Shown here: one piece after another, positions 34,018 to 44,934 of the stretch
Position numbering within the stretch: position 1 is the stretch's first letter
Layout: every line of letters starts with the position of its first letter
DNA from: Eutypa lata
Lineage: Eukaryota; Ascomycota; Sordariomycetes; Xylariales; Diatrypaceae
NCBI GenBank assembly: GCA_022661535.1
Contig: JAKULF010000008.1
Coordinates: 1,240,001-1,304,000, forward strand
Reading direction: 5' to 3'
DNA length: 64,000 nucleotides
Program-made: the position numbers and the translations under genes
Notes under the pieces: model-generated
The model's input: the letters and a program-made list of their open reading frames with translations, nothing else
What the model was told of the DNA's origin: nothing
The model's database searches: none

Positions 34018-35545
34018 GGTGAACGGCGTGAAGTAGATACACCACAGTCTGTATTTTGTTTATTATTTAGATTGTTTTCTTAATGTCCTTCTTCTTTGTT
34101 TTTTCTTCTCTTTTTTTCAAGGTAGGAGAGAAGCATGATAATGTCGCCATATATCTGGGTATGCTGTGGAATCCAGAAGCTTTAACGAGAGTTACAATCT
34201 TGGCCTGATATTATTGGATACGGAGGGCTCGAAAGGGGAGTGAACGTTGCCTCGTTTAGTCCTTAGCGTTGATCACCTTTTTTAAAAAGGAATAAATAAA
34301 ATAAAAATGTCAGTCCCTTTCATGTAAAATAGCGGTTCATATACATGGAGAAAACTTTTAAATTTATTTGCAACAGTTAAATGGCATCTTATGCTAGTCT
34401 CAACCACCTTGATTCAACCCACGGCCCAGTTCTATAACACTTGATATCCCATCTATGGCTTCCAGTCTTGTCCAAATCTTTTTGAAGAGCTATCACTATA
34501 AATCAGAATGAATAGTAGTTATAGTCTTGTACTCATCCCTATTTTTTTGTTCCTAATAAAAGTTTCCAATGGTTGCCTCCAAACGTCGATATCGGTATGT
34601 TTAGTTTCGCCACATAGCTTCGCGTCATCATTCCTCTCTTTAAATTACCTAGCTGTTCGGTAGACCGGGGACTCGAGGTAACATGCAGAATGGAATTTTA
34701 TTCGTTGCTGGAACAGCAGTTTGTCGTTCCATACCAATGCACACACATTCCATAGCATATTTGGCCCGAGCTCAACGGGCGCATGGCGAACATAAATGTG
34801 AACACTCCCTACCTGTTTTACTACCGACCAAACTCTGACCTTATTCACACCACCTCAAAAGACTTCCACCTTGACAGGCACGCATAAGTGAAAGCTAAAA
34901 TTCCCAACGCACGAGACCTCAACATAGGATACACTGCAAGCGCTAAAACTATCTGTCCAACATATTTCACAAGTTTTCAGGATGTCATCAGCCTCAAAAG
35001 ACCACAAACTTCCATCGAACTCCGGGTCGGCCATAGCTATAAATGGGACGTATGTAAGCTCATATTTGCTGAAGAACTTTCTCGTCAAGGAGTTCGGGAC
35101 GAATTATCATGTTATAGTCAGTTGTTACACACGGTTCATTCAGCACCTGAAGTATGACTAATTTTTGAGTAGACCATTCGCAATCAATGCACGATTACGA
35201 CTCCCCGACCCCTATCGGACCAAGAAATCAATATCTTTAAGATCGTCTAGCTTCGGAGAACCAAGCCAATATGTCTCCAAGAATATTGGCAGCAAACCGA
35301 TACCAACAAGTATGGGTTGAGGCTTAGACCCGCCTTCCATCCGATATGACCAATCCCTACACGTTATAGGAAGGAAATGTTCCATGGGGGAAAAAGAAAA
35401 ATAGCGTCCCCATGGAGAGCTGCAGGCTTTCTGTCACGGCTGTGGAAGGCACGGGCTCACAACGGAATCCTGTACATATAGCGGCGCTATGCACCACCTA
35501 GCTAGACTTCCTCCTTTCTTTCTGCATACAACAACAATACACTTA
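34018..35545. other. Intergenic, no gene seen
   Basis: About 1.5 kb. Short frames at 34645-34848 and 34855-35157 overlap on opposite strands and show no conserved features. Confidence 0.5.
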
Positions 35546-36494
35546 CCTTGACCCTATGGTTCATTGGTGTCGTGACACTTTCTTTGATGACCCCTAACAG
35601 GTAGGGAAGGGACAGCGGCTCGGCCTCAAAGTTTTCTAGATCTCTTTGCAGACTGTCCAATAGCTAGAGCACTGGGTTTAATGAAAGCTTCTTTATTCCG
35701 CGGGCACTGATGTACACTCACCTGTCTGGATACTTCGCTAAGTGAAAGCAAATCACGGACATCGTCATGCCAGTCGAATCGTTACCTGTGAATAGGACGC
35801 CCTTGACCTGTGTGATCGTCTCGACACGGGAGATGTCAGCTCTCGGCAAGCGCCCTGATACATCTGATCCTCCCCTTTCACGTCGCCCATGATATTTTCG
35901 GTCATGCGAGTGGGAAAATACTTGTTGGTCCTATCCAGGTGCACTTCGTTCTTGCTGAACTTGCTAGTCCAAAGGTACGCTTGGTCGTAGAGCCAGGTCG
36001 GGAGGTAGTTAATAGAAGAAACGGTCACCGGCGGTGAAGTCATCAATGAATTCGGTAGCGGTAAGCCGTCCTTCGCCCACCCCGTTGAAGCATTCCTCAA
36101 ACAAATATGTGGACGCCGCATCTATGGCTAAGGCGCGGGAGAGATTCAGCACGTCCACCGGCCCGTAGTCTGCGCTAGCCTTTCACCGCGCCATTTCTGC
36201 GTTCACGGCGTCCACCACTTTTATTATTCTGGGTCTCCCCTTTGCTATGGCTTGCTGAGCAAACATAGGGGCCACCGCCCTAGCCCGTATAGCCCTGTCC
36301 CCGGGGCTTAGGACAGAAAAGATAGTGGGGAAGTCATTGATATCGAAGTTCCGATATATCAGACTCTTCAAGAACCCTCCGTTCTTGACGTAAATTGAGT
36401 ATATGGCGGCACCATTCGAGATATCTACCTCATTCGGGGCGATACGGACTACGGGTCCGTATTTGGAATGTAGGGCCGCAATCACTTTGACCAT
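35546..36494 (-). pseudogene. Cytochrome P450 remnant
   Basis: Recognisable P450 sequence begins near the front of the fold (KYGPVVRIAPNEVDIS) and runs through YVKNGGFLKSLIYRNFDI and a Met-Phe-Ala-Gln-Gln segment. A TGA (where CGA would keep the frame) follows VNAEMAR. The same frame continues through VDVLNLSRALAIDAASTYLF to a second stop, and a one-base shift is needed to resume at YLPTWLYDQAYLW. Further on, GVLFTGNDSTGM is the I-helix, and PYLLGVIKESVTTP is a K-helix with Thr in place of the ExxR Arg. The N-terminal membrane anchor and the heme-binding Cys loop are missing. It is a truncated, multiply broken gene copy. Confidence 0.85.
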
Positions 36495-36633
36495 ACGTCC
36501 TAAGATCCTAGCTGCTGACCGATTTTAATTTAACATTTAACCTTCGTTACTACTTAATGCTAAAACCTTGATTTATTGCTATATATACGTGTACACCTTC
36601 TATACACATAAATAATAAAACAAACCCATAACT

Positions 36634-38306
36634 TCAACTTCCCCTCGGTGGGTTGTAAATGACCGAATGCATGAACTTTTCAAGAAATAAGTCGCGCTCA
36701 CGCCATCTTGACACGACGTCAGAATGAAAACCAGTGGGTATGGCTCCGGCGGAATATTGAGCGCCGCCCCCAGCTACAGCACGATAGTAGTTTTCGTTCC
36801 GTAACATAACTTGGTCTCGAACGTAGTCAAATAGCTCAACTAAATCCGGGCGGTCGTCTTCATCAACAGCCATACATTGACAGACCCTATCTCTTATATC
36901 TGGGTCCAGGTATGGACACGGATCAACTCCCTTTCTATCAACCAGTATGTCCGAGGCTCCAGTTTCGTAATTGTATGATACCCCGGCGGGTGTTGTGCTT
37001 GATGTCATTTGAGATCCGAGGACATTGGCGCCATAGGTTTCTAGGGTGATAAGATTGACCATGATCTGTTTTATCATATTTATTAGCCCTTGGCTCAGTT
37101 GTTATGCAAACTGGGTATTTAGGTACCTCTCCAATGTCTCGCAAGTTTGTTGGTGCACCATTCAAATTCAATGCCCTGTCGAAAATTAGAATCGTCTACT
37201 CTTCACTTGATCAACCGGTTTTGGAAGAACTATAACATACCCTGCACTAATACGAAGTCGTCTATCTAAGCCGAAGTCTATAATCTTTAGGATGGGTGCC
37301 GTTCTATGTTCTGCTTCGTTGGGAATGAAATCACCCAACATGACTATACCTGATAAGTAACAAATCTTCCTTGATACCATATAGTAAAACTTACCATTCT
37401 CAATAGTTAAGTCAGTATGTGTAAAAACTCCTGGTTCTTCGTTGCGTCGGGGCTCTTCTAAGACAGGGTCCGCGTCTGGATTAGGAAGCCGAGTTGGCCA
37501 GGCCATTGCAACACATGCCCTCACAACTGCATGACGACACAGTTAACTATGACCAATAAACCAGGACTTGGCTGAATTATGACAGTAACTTACGACAGAA
37601 GAAAAACCCCCAGAGGACGCGATTTGGGAGGGCACTCCGATAAAGAGCCGTCGGCTCTGTATCTTCTTCGGCACCCTGGATATGTTGGGCAGCCTTTCCA
37701 ATGAAATCGGATAGGAGGCCGTTCTCTATGAATTCAATTATCATATACGGGTCATCAAAGGTAGCTGTAGATGACCCTGTAGATGACCCTGTAGAAGATC
37801 CTTCAGATGATCCTTCAGACGATCCTCCAGACGATCTTCCAGGCGATCTTGACCCAAAGCTCATTATTGCACTCGAGGCATAGCGTCCGCTTGAGCCCGT
37901 GGAACCGTCATCATTACTACTTAAAGTAGCATCCGAAACACTCCCTAGTAGATTCAATGGTACAGCTCTATCAAGGGGATTGTCCGATATCGTTCTCGTA
38001 CGCACAATATGCTTTCCACCTTGAATTTGCTACGCATATTTAGAGGAGTCCGATGAATGTCCCAGCTGGTTTTGGAGTGCTTACTGCTATCCTGTCAATC
38101 TCGGCTAACAGTGTGTCGCGTTCGCCAGGTATGGCCCTTTTGATAACAAGCTTTCTCTGCGAGTTGTCTTGAAGGAACTCGGTTACAGCGCTGCATATTC
38201 CACTACCTCCCGACCCAACAGCACCTATCCACTCAAACCTGACGGGGTCTTGGTCGAAATATGTTTTTATCCGTTGTCGCTGCCGGTCGTACTGGTCGCG
38301 ATCCAT
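36634..38306 (-). CDS. Divergent protein kinase with Ser/Gly-repeat insert
   Basis: Six exons: 38306-38085, 38029-37594, 37526-37395, 37349-37241, 37175-37127 and 37065-36634, total 459 residues, with every junction in phase. Kinase landmarks are a Gly-rich loop (IGAVGSGGSGI, residues 28-37), the beta-3 Lys in KLVIKR (Lys56), a hinge-like YMIIEFIENGLLSDFI, a catalytic loop HTDLTIEN (Asp258, Asn263) and IIDFG (Asp288). Arg of HRD is replaced by Thr, and the activation segment is short and lacks a clear APE. Between helix C and the hinge lies a roughly 60-residue insert of repeated SSEG/SSTG units. The C-terminal lobe includes VCQCMAVDEDDRPDL, a typical kinase end. It is likely a kinase or kinase-like protein of a fungal-expanded group; its target is unknown. 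It sits beside a P450 remnant. Confidence 0.75.
37763..37851. repeat. 12-bp tandem repeat inside the kinase gene
   Basis: Diverged copies of a 12-base unit (GATGACCCTGTA / GATGATCCTTCA on the plus strand) encode the SSTG/SSEG units of the kinase insert. The unit length is a multiple of three, so copy-number change keeps the frame. Confidence 0.8.
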
Positions 38307-38843
38307 CCTTTGGATCTGGCATATCTAGAGGACTATAATAATTACAGTGAACATTGGCATTGGTGTTATCATTTAGAACCTTTGGCGCCTAATTGCTCCT
38401 ATAACAAAGTATACTGGAGATTCGATACCGCCGAAACTCCCTAAATCCCGAGCGGACAAAGGGACCTGAGCTCAAAGAGCAAGTGTAGTTTTGAAATCTG
38501 TCAAAATGTTTCTACTTCCGGGTATAGAAGAACAACGGCACAGATTCATATTCCGTTTACTTCAGGACAAAGCTTGTGCCAAAAGACTAACAATCTATCA
38601 AAGGCACTAGAAGTGACGCCAACAGCTAGCTTTATTTTCAACAGCAGCCCTCAAGCTTCAAGCAGACACTACCATAGTAAAGAACCCCTTAGAGCACAGC
38701 TTAATATCAATACCCTGGCCAAAAAAACAGAAGCTTGAGCATAACTATTACTTGAGCGATAATTGGTTTCAAATATCTACCTTTTTTTATCGAAAGAAAT
38801 GGTTAATTAATACCAAATATAATGTGAGGTTTAACTACTCCTT
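38307..38843. other. Intergenic, no gene seen
   Basis: AT-rich spacer containing the kinase promoter and the 3' end of PAD1. No supported frame. Confidence 0.5.
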
Positions 38844-39593
38844 CTACATGCCCTCCCACCTCACGAAATTATTCGCATCGAGCCCGAACAGATCCAACAG
38901 CCTCCCCGTCATCTGATCGACGACCTCCTCGACGGACGCCGGCTTCGTGTAGAACCCGACGACGGGCGGCGCGACGATGGCCCCGGCCCTCGTGACCTCC
39001 AGCATATTACGCAGGTGGATCTCGCTGAGTGGGGTCTCGCGGACGGCGAGGACAAGACGCCGCCGCTCCTTAAGGGCCACTTCGGCCGCCCGCGTTACCA
39101 GGTCGTCGCAGACTCCCGCGTTGATCGCCGCTAGGGTGCGCACCGAACAGGGCACTACGATCATCCCGTCGACGGGGAAGGAGCCGCTTGATATGGGTGC
39201 TGCGAGGTCGTGGTGGCTAGCCGTGTTTTCAACTCGGAGTCAGTAAAAGGGCAAACTTGGAGGTCTGGTGTGGTCAAGAGGGGATATGTTCCGCTTTGTA
39301 TCGAAAGGTTGTGGCCAACTTGACGGTTCAATGCAGCACTAAGAGTTTTGGTAATAGGATGTGAAAGAAATAGGGGTTGATCACCTGTACGCGTGATCTG
39401 CCAGCGCCCTCACTGTTGCGGTCGTGTAGTTCGTTTCCCACTTGATGGTCTCGCCCGCCCACTTGCTGATGATGGCATGCGTCTCCACGTTGAGTCGGCG
39501 TAACGTCTGTAGGAGCCTGATCCCAATTTCTGCTCCTGTGGCCCCGGTGATGGCGACTATTATCCTCTTCCTGTCTGGAATGCCGCTCCCCAT
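38844..39593 (-). CDS. PAD1: Flavin prenyltransferase, PAD1/UbiX family
   Basis: Two exons, 39593-39385 and 39216-38844, encode 193 residues. The intron ends at a TAG that joins ALADHAY-SHHDLAAPISSGSF, the expected family sequence. The enzyme attaches a dimethylallyl group to FMN, making the prenyl-FMN cofactor used by UbiD/FDC1 decarboxylases. Features include the Rossmann-like start IIVAITGATGAEIGIRLLQ, SKWAGETIKWE, DGMIVVPCSVRTLAAI, LVLAVRETPLSEIHLRNML and GAIVAPPVVGFY. No mitochondrial presequence is present upstream of the ATG, unlike the yeast protein. The gene looks intact. It is transcribed away from the FDC1-like gene across a shared spacer of under 0.8 kb. Confidence 0.93.
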
Positions 39594-40370
39594 CTTCTTG
39601 ATATGATTTTGGCTCGACGCGCGTTTTGGTGGTTTTTGCTTGGGATCTTCGTACTTGAAGTCAACAACCCTGGTACAGACACGTGATATAGTCTCGAGTG
39701 AGCTGTTTCGACTGGGCTAGAAAAGGGAGCAATGGTTTACTAAGATATTAGTCAAGCTTGAGTGACAGCGGTTCTAGTAAGTAAATAGGTAGGTGTCTAA
39801 GGGTTCTGTAGCCGACGTTAGATAAAGACTAAAAAGTTAGATCAACCGTACGGTTTCGGAAGAGGTTACTATATCACTGAGTGTCAACAAGGAATCTTTG
39901 ACCCAACAGTGGGAAGTTTAAGGTCTTTAAATTTATGCTCCCCATGTCAGTCTTCATTGGCAACATGGAGCCCTTCGGACACTTCGGGGCATGCGGGACG
40001 AGCAGGTCATCCACTTGAACGAGACTAAATATTGGTTGAATAATTGGCGCAATCAACAAATATATTCTTCTATATTACAACTTCCGGGTATGGTTTTAGT
40101 CATGTTTCGTTTCGATTCCCGATGCCGTCCGGGTCGCTGGACTCGGGCGGACTCGGCGTGGTTCGGGGCCTTCGGAGGTGTTGGAATAGGGGGCCGCACC
40201 CTAGGGACACCGCATACTTCCACAACAAAGAGCAGAATTTCTGGCATATAAATAAAATCGAAAACCTCTCGACATCAGCTAGAAATCTTCATCCACATCA
40301 TCGATATAAGTCTTTTTCAACCACAGTCTTCAAGCAATATCTAACTAGCTCTTCACGGAACATCAGAAAA
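39594..40370. promoter_or_regulatory. Divergent promoter between PAD1 and FDC1
   Basis: A 777-bp spacer between divergently transcribed genes that act in one pathway, so a shared control region is likely. I cannot point to a specific factor-binding site. Confidence 0.5.
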
Positions 40371-42141
40371 ATGTCATCTCCCATTTCAGCAGCCACTGCC
40401 GACCAGCAGCCACCCCCCCCACTTGAGCTTTCGGTCCTACGTCCAGGCGCTCAAAGACGATGGGGACATCGTCGAGATCAACACGGAATGCGACCCGCAC
40501 CTCGAAGTCGGCGCCATCACGCGCGAGGCCCTCGAGGACAACAAGAGGGCCCCGCTCTTCAACAAGCTCAAGGGCCAGGACGCGAACGGACTCTGGCGCA
40601 TCCTGGGGGCCGTGAACGGGCTTCGGGCGGATCCGAAACAGCGGTTCGGCCGCATAGCTCGCCACGTCGGCTTGGAGCCCACGGCGTCCGCCAAGCAGAT
40701 CATGGCCAAGATGGTGGCAGCCAAGAGCGCGCCTCCCATCCCGCCGAAGGTGGTGTAGACCGGCCCGTGCAAGGAGTTCCGCCTCACGCCGGACCAGTTC
40801 GACCTGGGGACGCTGCCGTGCCCGCTGCTGCACCAGTCCGACGGCGGGAAGTATGTGCAGACGTACGGGATGCAGTGCTTCCGGACGCCCGACGGGGCCT
40901 GGACGAACTGGGCCATCGCGCGCGCGATGGTGCACGACCGCAACCACCTGTCTGGGGTCGTGGCGCCCGTGGCCCAGCACATCGGCAAGATCCACGCCAT
41001 GTGGAAGAAGCTGGGCAGGGACATGCCGGTGGCTATCGCGTGTGAGTACTAAAAACAAGTCGATATCTTACCTTTCTGGTTCTGTTGTAGAACCTTCTAC
41101 AAGGTGCGATGAAAAGTTAGATACTAACTTGGTTTTACCAAAAAGTTGGCGTGCCGCCAGCTGCGATCATGGCTGCGAGCATGCCGATGCCAGACGGCGT
41201 GAACGAGTCCGGTTACGTCGGCTCGCTGGTCGGGGCGCCCATCGAGGTCGTTAAGTGCGAGACTAATGACCTTTATGTCCCGGCTAATTCTGAGATCGTC
41301 TTTGAGGGGACTATTTCAGTTACGGAGACGGTGAATGAAGGGCCTTTTGGCGAGATGCATGGGTGAGTTGCAATGATACTCTGTCCTCTGCTTATAGTGG
41401 ACTGAGAAACTAATGAATGACGATTTGAAAGATATGTCTTCCGAGGAGACGTGCAAAAATGGCCCAAGTACACCATCGACCTGATTACGCATAGGAAAGA
41501 CGCCATCTTACCCGTTTCCAATCCGGGAAGACTGACCGACGAGACTGTACGCAGCACCTATCCTACCTTTCTAACTTCATATGCTAACAGAGCGTAAGCA
41601 TACCATGATCGGCCCATTGGCCGCAGCCGAGATAGGATTCCTCCTCAAGTCCAAGGGGCTGCCCATCAAGGACGCGTGGTCCCCGTTCGAGTCGCAAGTC
41701 ACGTGGGTGGTCTTGCAGGTGGACACGGAGAAGCTGCGCGAGATGAAGACGACCCCCCGGGAGTTCTCGCGCAAGGTGGGCGACATGGCCTTCTACGCCA
41801 AGTGCAGCTTCATGATCCACCGGCTCGTCCTCGTGGGCGACGACATCGACATCTACGATTTCAGGGACGTGTCGTGGGCCTTCTGCACGCGCTGCCGTCC
41901 TGGGCTCGACAAGTATCTCTACGAGGACGTCGTGGGATACCCGCTCATCCCATATATGGGTCACGGGAACGGCGAGCCGTGGAAGGGCGGAAAGGTCGTC
42001 GCGGATGCCTTGCTGACGGCGGAATATACCGCAGGTAAGCTCTGGGATGCGGCTAGCTTTAAGGAGTCGTACCCCAAAGAGCTGCAGGAGAAAGTGCTCG
42101 CTCAATGGGAGGCCCTGGACCAACCCGCTTGGACTTGTTAA
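40371..42141 (+). pseudogene. FDC1: FDC1/UbiD-type ferulate/cinnamate/sorbate decarboxylase, disrupted
   Basis: Homology covers the whole enzyme: RSYVQALKDDGDIVEIN, then [67 protein letters not shown] and IPYMGHGNG. Introns 41042-41145, 41363-41431 and 41547-41598 restore frame; the last needs a TAAG acceptor. FDC1 decarboxylates alpha,beta-unsaturated acids using prenyl-FMN. The ARAM and EGPFGEMHG blocks that carry catalytic Arg and Glu residues are kept. Two lesions are visible. A TAG at 40756-40758 interrupts PPIPPKVV-stop-TGPCKEF. The only nearby ATG (40371) is one base out of frame with RSYVQAL, with a run of eight C at 40413-40420 between them. An unseen 5' exon could explain the second lesion but not the TAG. 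A partial or sequencing-error explanation remains possible. Confidence 0.85.
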
Positions 42142-42622
42142 AGCATGTTCACACTGATGTTCCATCCAACGCTTTACGAGTCAGATACATAAACTTCTTT
42201 TTACATTTATCAATAGAGTAGTAGTTATATGCGCGATTTCCATCCCTATAGTTCGTTTCATGAACCGTAGTCGAGCAGTTGCTTGGGCTTCATGTACGAA
42301 ACAGTGAATGGCTTTGGATTTTATACAATCTGCCCCCAGCTAAGATATCTTTTCCGACGAGTTCAAGCTGACTATAAGCTTGATTACCTATATAAGGGAT
42401 GGTTCCGGCGCCTCTTCGGTCACAACGGTTCTGTCACGATAAAGTCAGAAAACCCAAAAGACGTGGCCTCTGAATCAAATGATGCGAGCCATTCTACCAT
42501 ATTCCATGACCTATAACCCTATTAGCTAAGTAATAGTGAGAGGGGAAGGTCAAGCTCACTCAAGCTGACTGGCTAAATCACTGGAATTAAGTAACGGTCT
42601 TGATTCGTTCATTCGACCTAGT
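42142..42622. other. Intergenic, tail-to-tail
   Basis: A short spacer between the FDC1-like gene and the regulator. The frame at 42283-42516 has no recognisable features. Confidence 0.5.
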
Positions 42623-44596
42623 TCAGCTTCTGCCGAGGCACTTGAACCCCCCTGAGGTAAGCTTTGAGATGCTGCCTCCTGTTCCGCTAATGCTTTCAAG
42701 GTTTTCAAAGCTTCCAATGCCTTTTTTTATCGAGTCCGACCAAATATTGGCTGCAGTTGAACTAGAATCTCCATCATAGTCCTTCTTCCCCTGTTGAAGA
42801 CTAGTGATCATATTTTCTTGGAGCACCTTAGTCTCATCTGTGTGTCTGGTCTCTTTCATTAGGCTTAAAAGTAGTACGGATATTAAACCGTTATGGATTA
42901 ACGCCCACGACCGTCTTGCAAGAGTGTTTATAGTCCGCACGCGTATGTAGGCCCAAGCACTGCGCCTTAGTGCATCTTGAAGACGATCCAGGACATATCG
43001 ACTCTCAGCAGTGCTGATCTCAGGATTTTGCCCGTCTGAGAGGAAGGGGCGGCAGAGTGCCGAAATGACGGAATTCTTATGTAGATCGAAGGCGTAACAC
43101 TCCTCTATATTTTGTGTAGATCTACAGAAATGCCGATCTTTCAGGTGTGCAGAAACGGACTGTTCAAGGAGGTCAATCTTTTTTATAGCAAGTAGCGGAG
43201 TAGCTGGCGTCGTGTCGCTTCTTTGGGGTTCCAGATGGTGAACCGCAATATGGCAGAGCCAGCTCATTGCTTGAAGGTATGTCAAACCATTAGAGCCGTC
43301 CTCAGGGGCAAGAGCAGGCAAATCTTCCTCGAAACTCATGTCGCTGCATGCCGATGGGCGGCCTAGAGCGATAGAGAGTAATCCCTCTTGGCGCACAATA
43401 GCAAGTCTAGTTCAAGTCAACGGCTAACGTTACATCATTAGACCGGGAATTGGCTAGAACGTACCGTAATAGCACTGCATCTTCCCGAGTTACTGATGAT
43501 GAACTAAACCCGGGCTGTCGTTTGTGAATGCCTAGGCTTTGTGCAAGTCGTATCGTTGTCCCAATGAGAGCCCACGCTGCTTGAGGTTTGATGTCATCTT
43601 TGAGCACATTTCCAAGCAGCAGCAGTGCTTGAATGGCTTCTTTATACGGCCGAGCAAGGTAATCGGTTCTGCTTAGTAGCTCGAATGCGAGCTTTGCTTG
43701 TCACGGTTAGCATTTCGGGGTATAAGACATTGCGTCTAGTTTTATCTGCACCCACTGTGTTCCCGGGACAATGAGAACCGCCGCTCTAGGGATACCTCGG
43801 AGAACTGTGCTCCAGAAGCCAACACGGCATGTAACAAACACAGCCACTGGGGGACTTTGTCCGTCTCTAGTCCTACATCAGTTCCTGGGTTGTGTCTGAA
43901 TTCGATGATCGCGCATAGCCTTCGCTCCATCTGGTCCACGTCAAGAGGAATGGAATGAAAAGGATGCACGCGGTGTTTATAAGAATGGAAAAGAGCGTAA
44001 ACATCTTGTTCGATGGATAGGAAATCGTTCAGCAACCCATTAGAAGTCGCCGTCCACTGAGCAGCGTTCGGATGTTCATTCACTCCTAGGAGAGGCAAGA
44101 CTCCAGTATCGAACGCCGAGAGCTCATTAGGAGCGTTGGTAAAATTCGAAGACGGCTCCCGTGTCAGTGACGCAAGTGAAGCCCCATGTAAAGGATGGGA
44201 GTCGACTACGTTGCTAGTAAGCCCGAGCGAAACCCCCTTGGGATGACTGTTTGCACCTGCGGCAAGGTGCGCCGGTGTAGAATCATTCTCAACTCTGGCA
44301 GGTAAAGCTAAGGCTGATGACGGTTCGCCAGTAACTTCATCGGCCTGAGACGGTTGTGCTCTCACTAGGTCGCGTTCCGTGGCATGGCGTTGCGGTCGAG
44401 ATTCGCGATAATTGCACAAATCCGGATAGCCTCGTTTACTGCACGTCGCACATGGATATCTCTTATCACATCTCACCTTCCTCTCTCGACACGGATCACA
44501 GCTTTTGCGGTTTCGAGCCTCCTGACGACTACGGAGGACCTCTTTAAGACCCCCACGGGAACCGGCAGAGGCGCCATTTGATGCCGGAGCCATCAT
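42623..44596 (-). CDS. Zn2Cys6 transcription factor, possible SdrA-like regulator
   Basis: Three exons, 44596-43756, 43696-43465 and 43406-42623, encode 618 residues. A binuclear zinc cluster sits at the N-terminus with Cys33, 36, 43, 49, 52 and 61 (CX2CX6CX5CX2CX8C) in an Arg/Lys-rich context. The fungal-specific transcription-factor middle domain covers about residues 190-480: FHSYKHRVHPFHSIPLDVD, QWLCLLHAVLASGAQFS, YKEAIQALLLLGNVL, AAWALIGTTIRLAQSLGIHK, then EGLLSIALGRPSA. The first intron (GTGGGT donor, CTAAC branch site) removes a stop. Its place next to PAD1 and FDC1 matches Aspergillus, where the Zn2Cys6 factor SdrA is linked to padA1 and the FDC1 homologue and activates them. That function is inferred from position; I cannot confirm orthology. 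Confidence 0.85.
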
Positions 44597-44934
44597 CGGG
44601 GGTTAAGGGGTTTGGAACACAGCAGCACTTAATTATAGGTCTTAGACACTTACTAGCGTGGTGGAATAGGGGATGTTCCGTTGTAATTTGGCACTAACTT
44701 AAACAGAGCTTTGCGGACGCTTTTTATTGTAGCCAAGCAGCAGTAGCTACTTAGCTATGTGTTCATGTCACGTGATCTACGCAATGACTTCATACCCCAG
44801 TTCCTCTTGAGCCGATCGTTGCCGGCCAAGCTCTCCGTTTTAACGACTGATGGTAACCGAACGGTGTGTAGTGGCAATTGGCCTATGTATGGGTCTTTAA
44901 CAACAGCTACTACCGAGATGAATTTGTATTTGAA
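44597..44934. promoter_or_regulatory. Divergent spacer, regulator and HMG-CoA lyase
   Basis: 338 bp between two divergently transcribed genes, necessarily holding both promoters. No specific motif identified. Confidence 0.45.

Noticed and set aside
40044..41045. 333-codon frame across the FDC1-like gene
   Set aside because: Wrong frame over the conserved part (Gly/Arg/Ala-rich); homology lies in the neighbouring frame.
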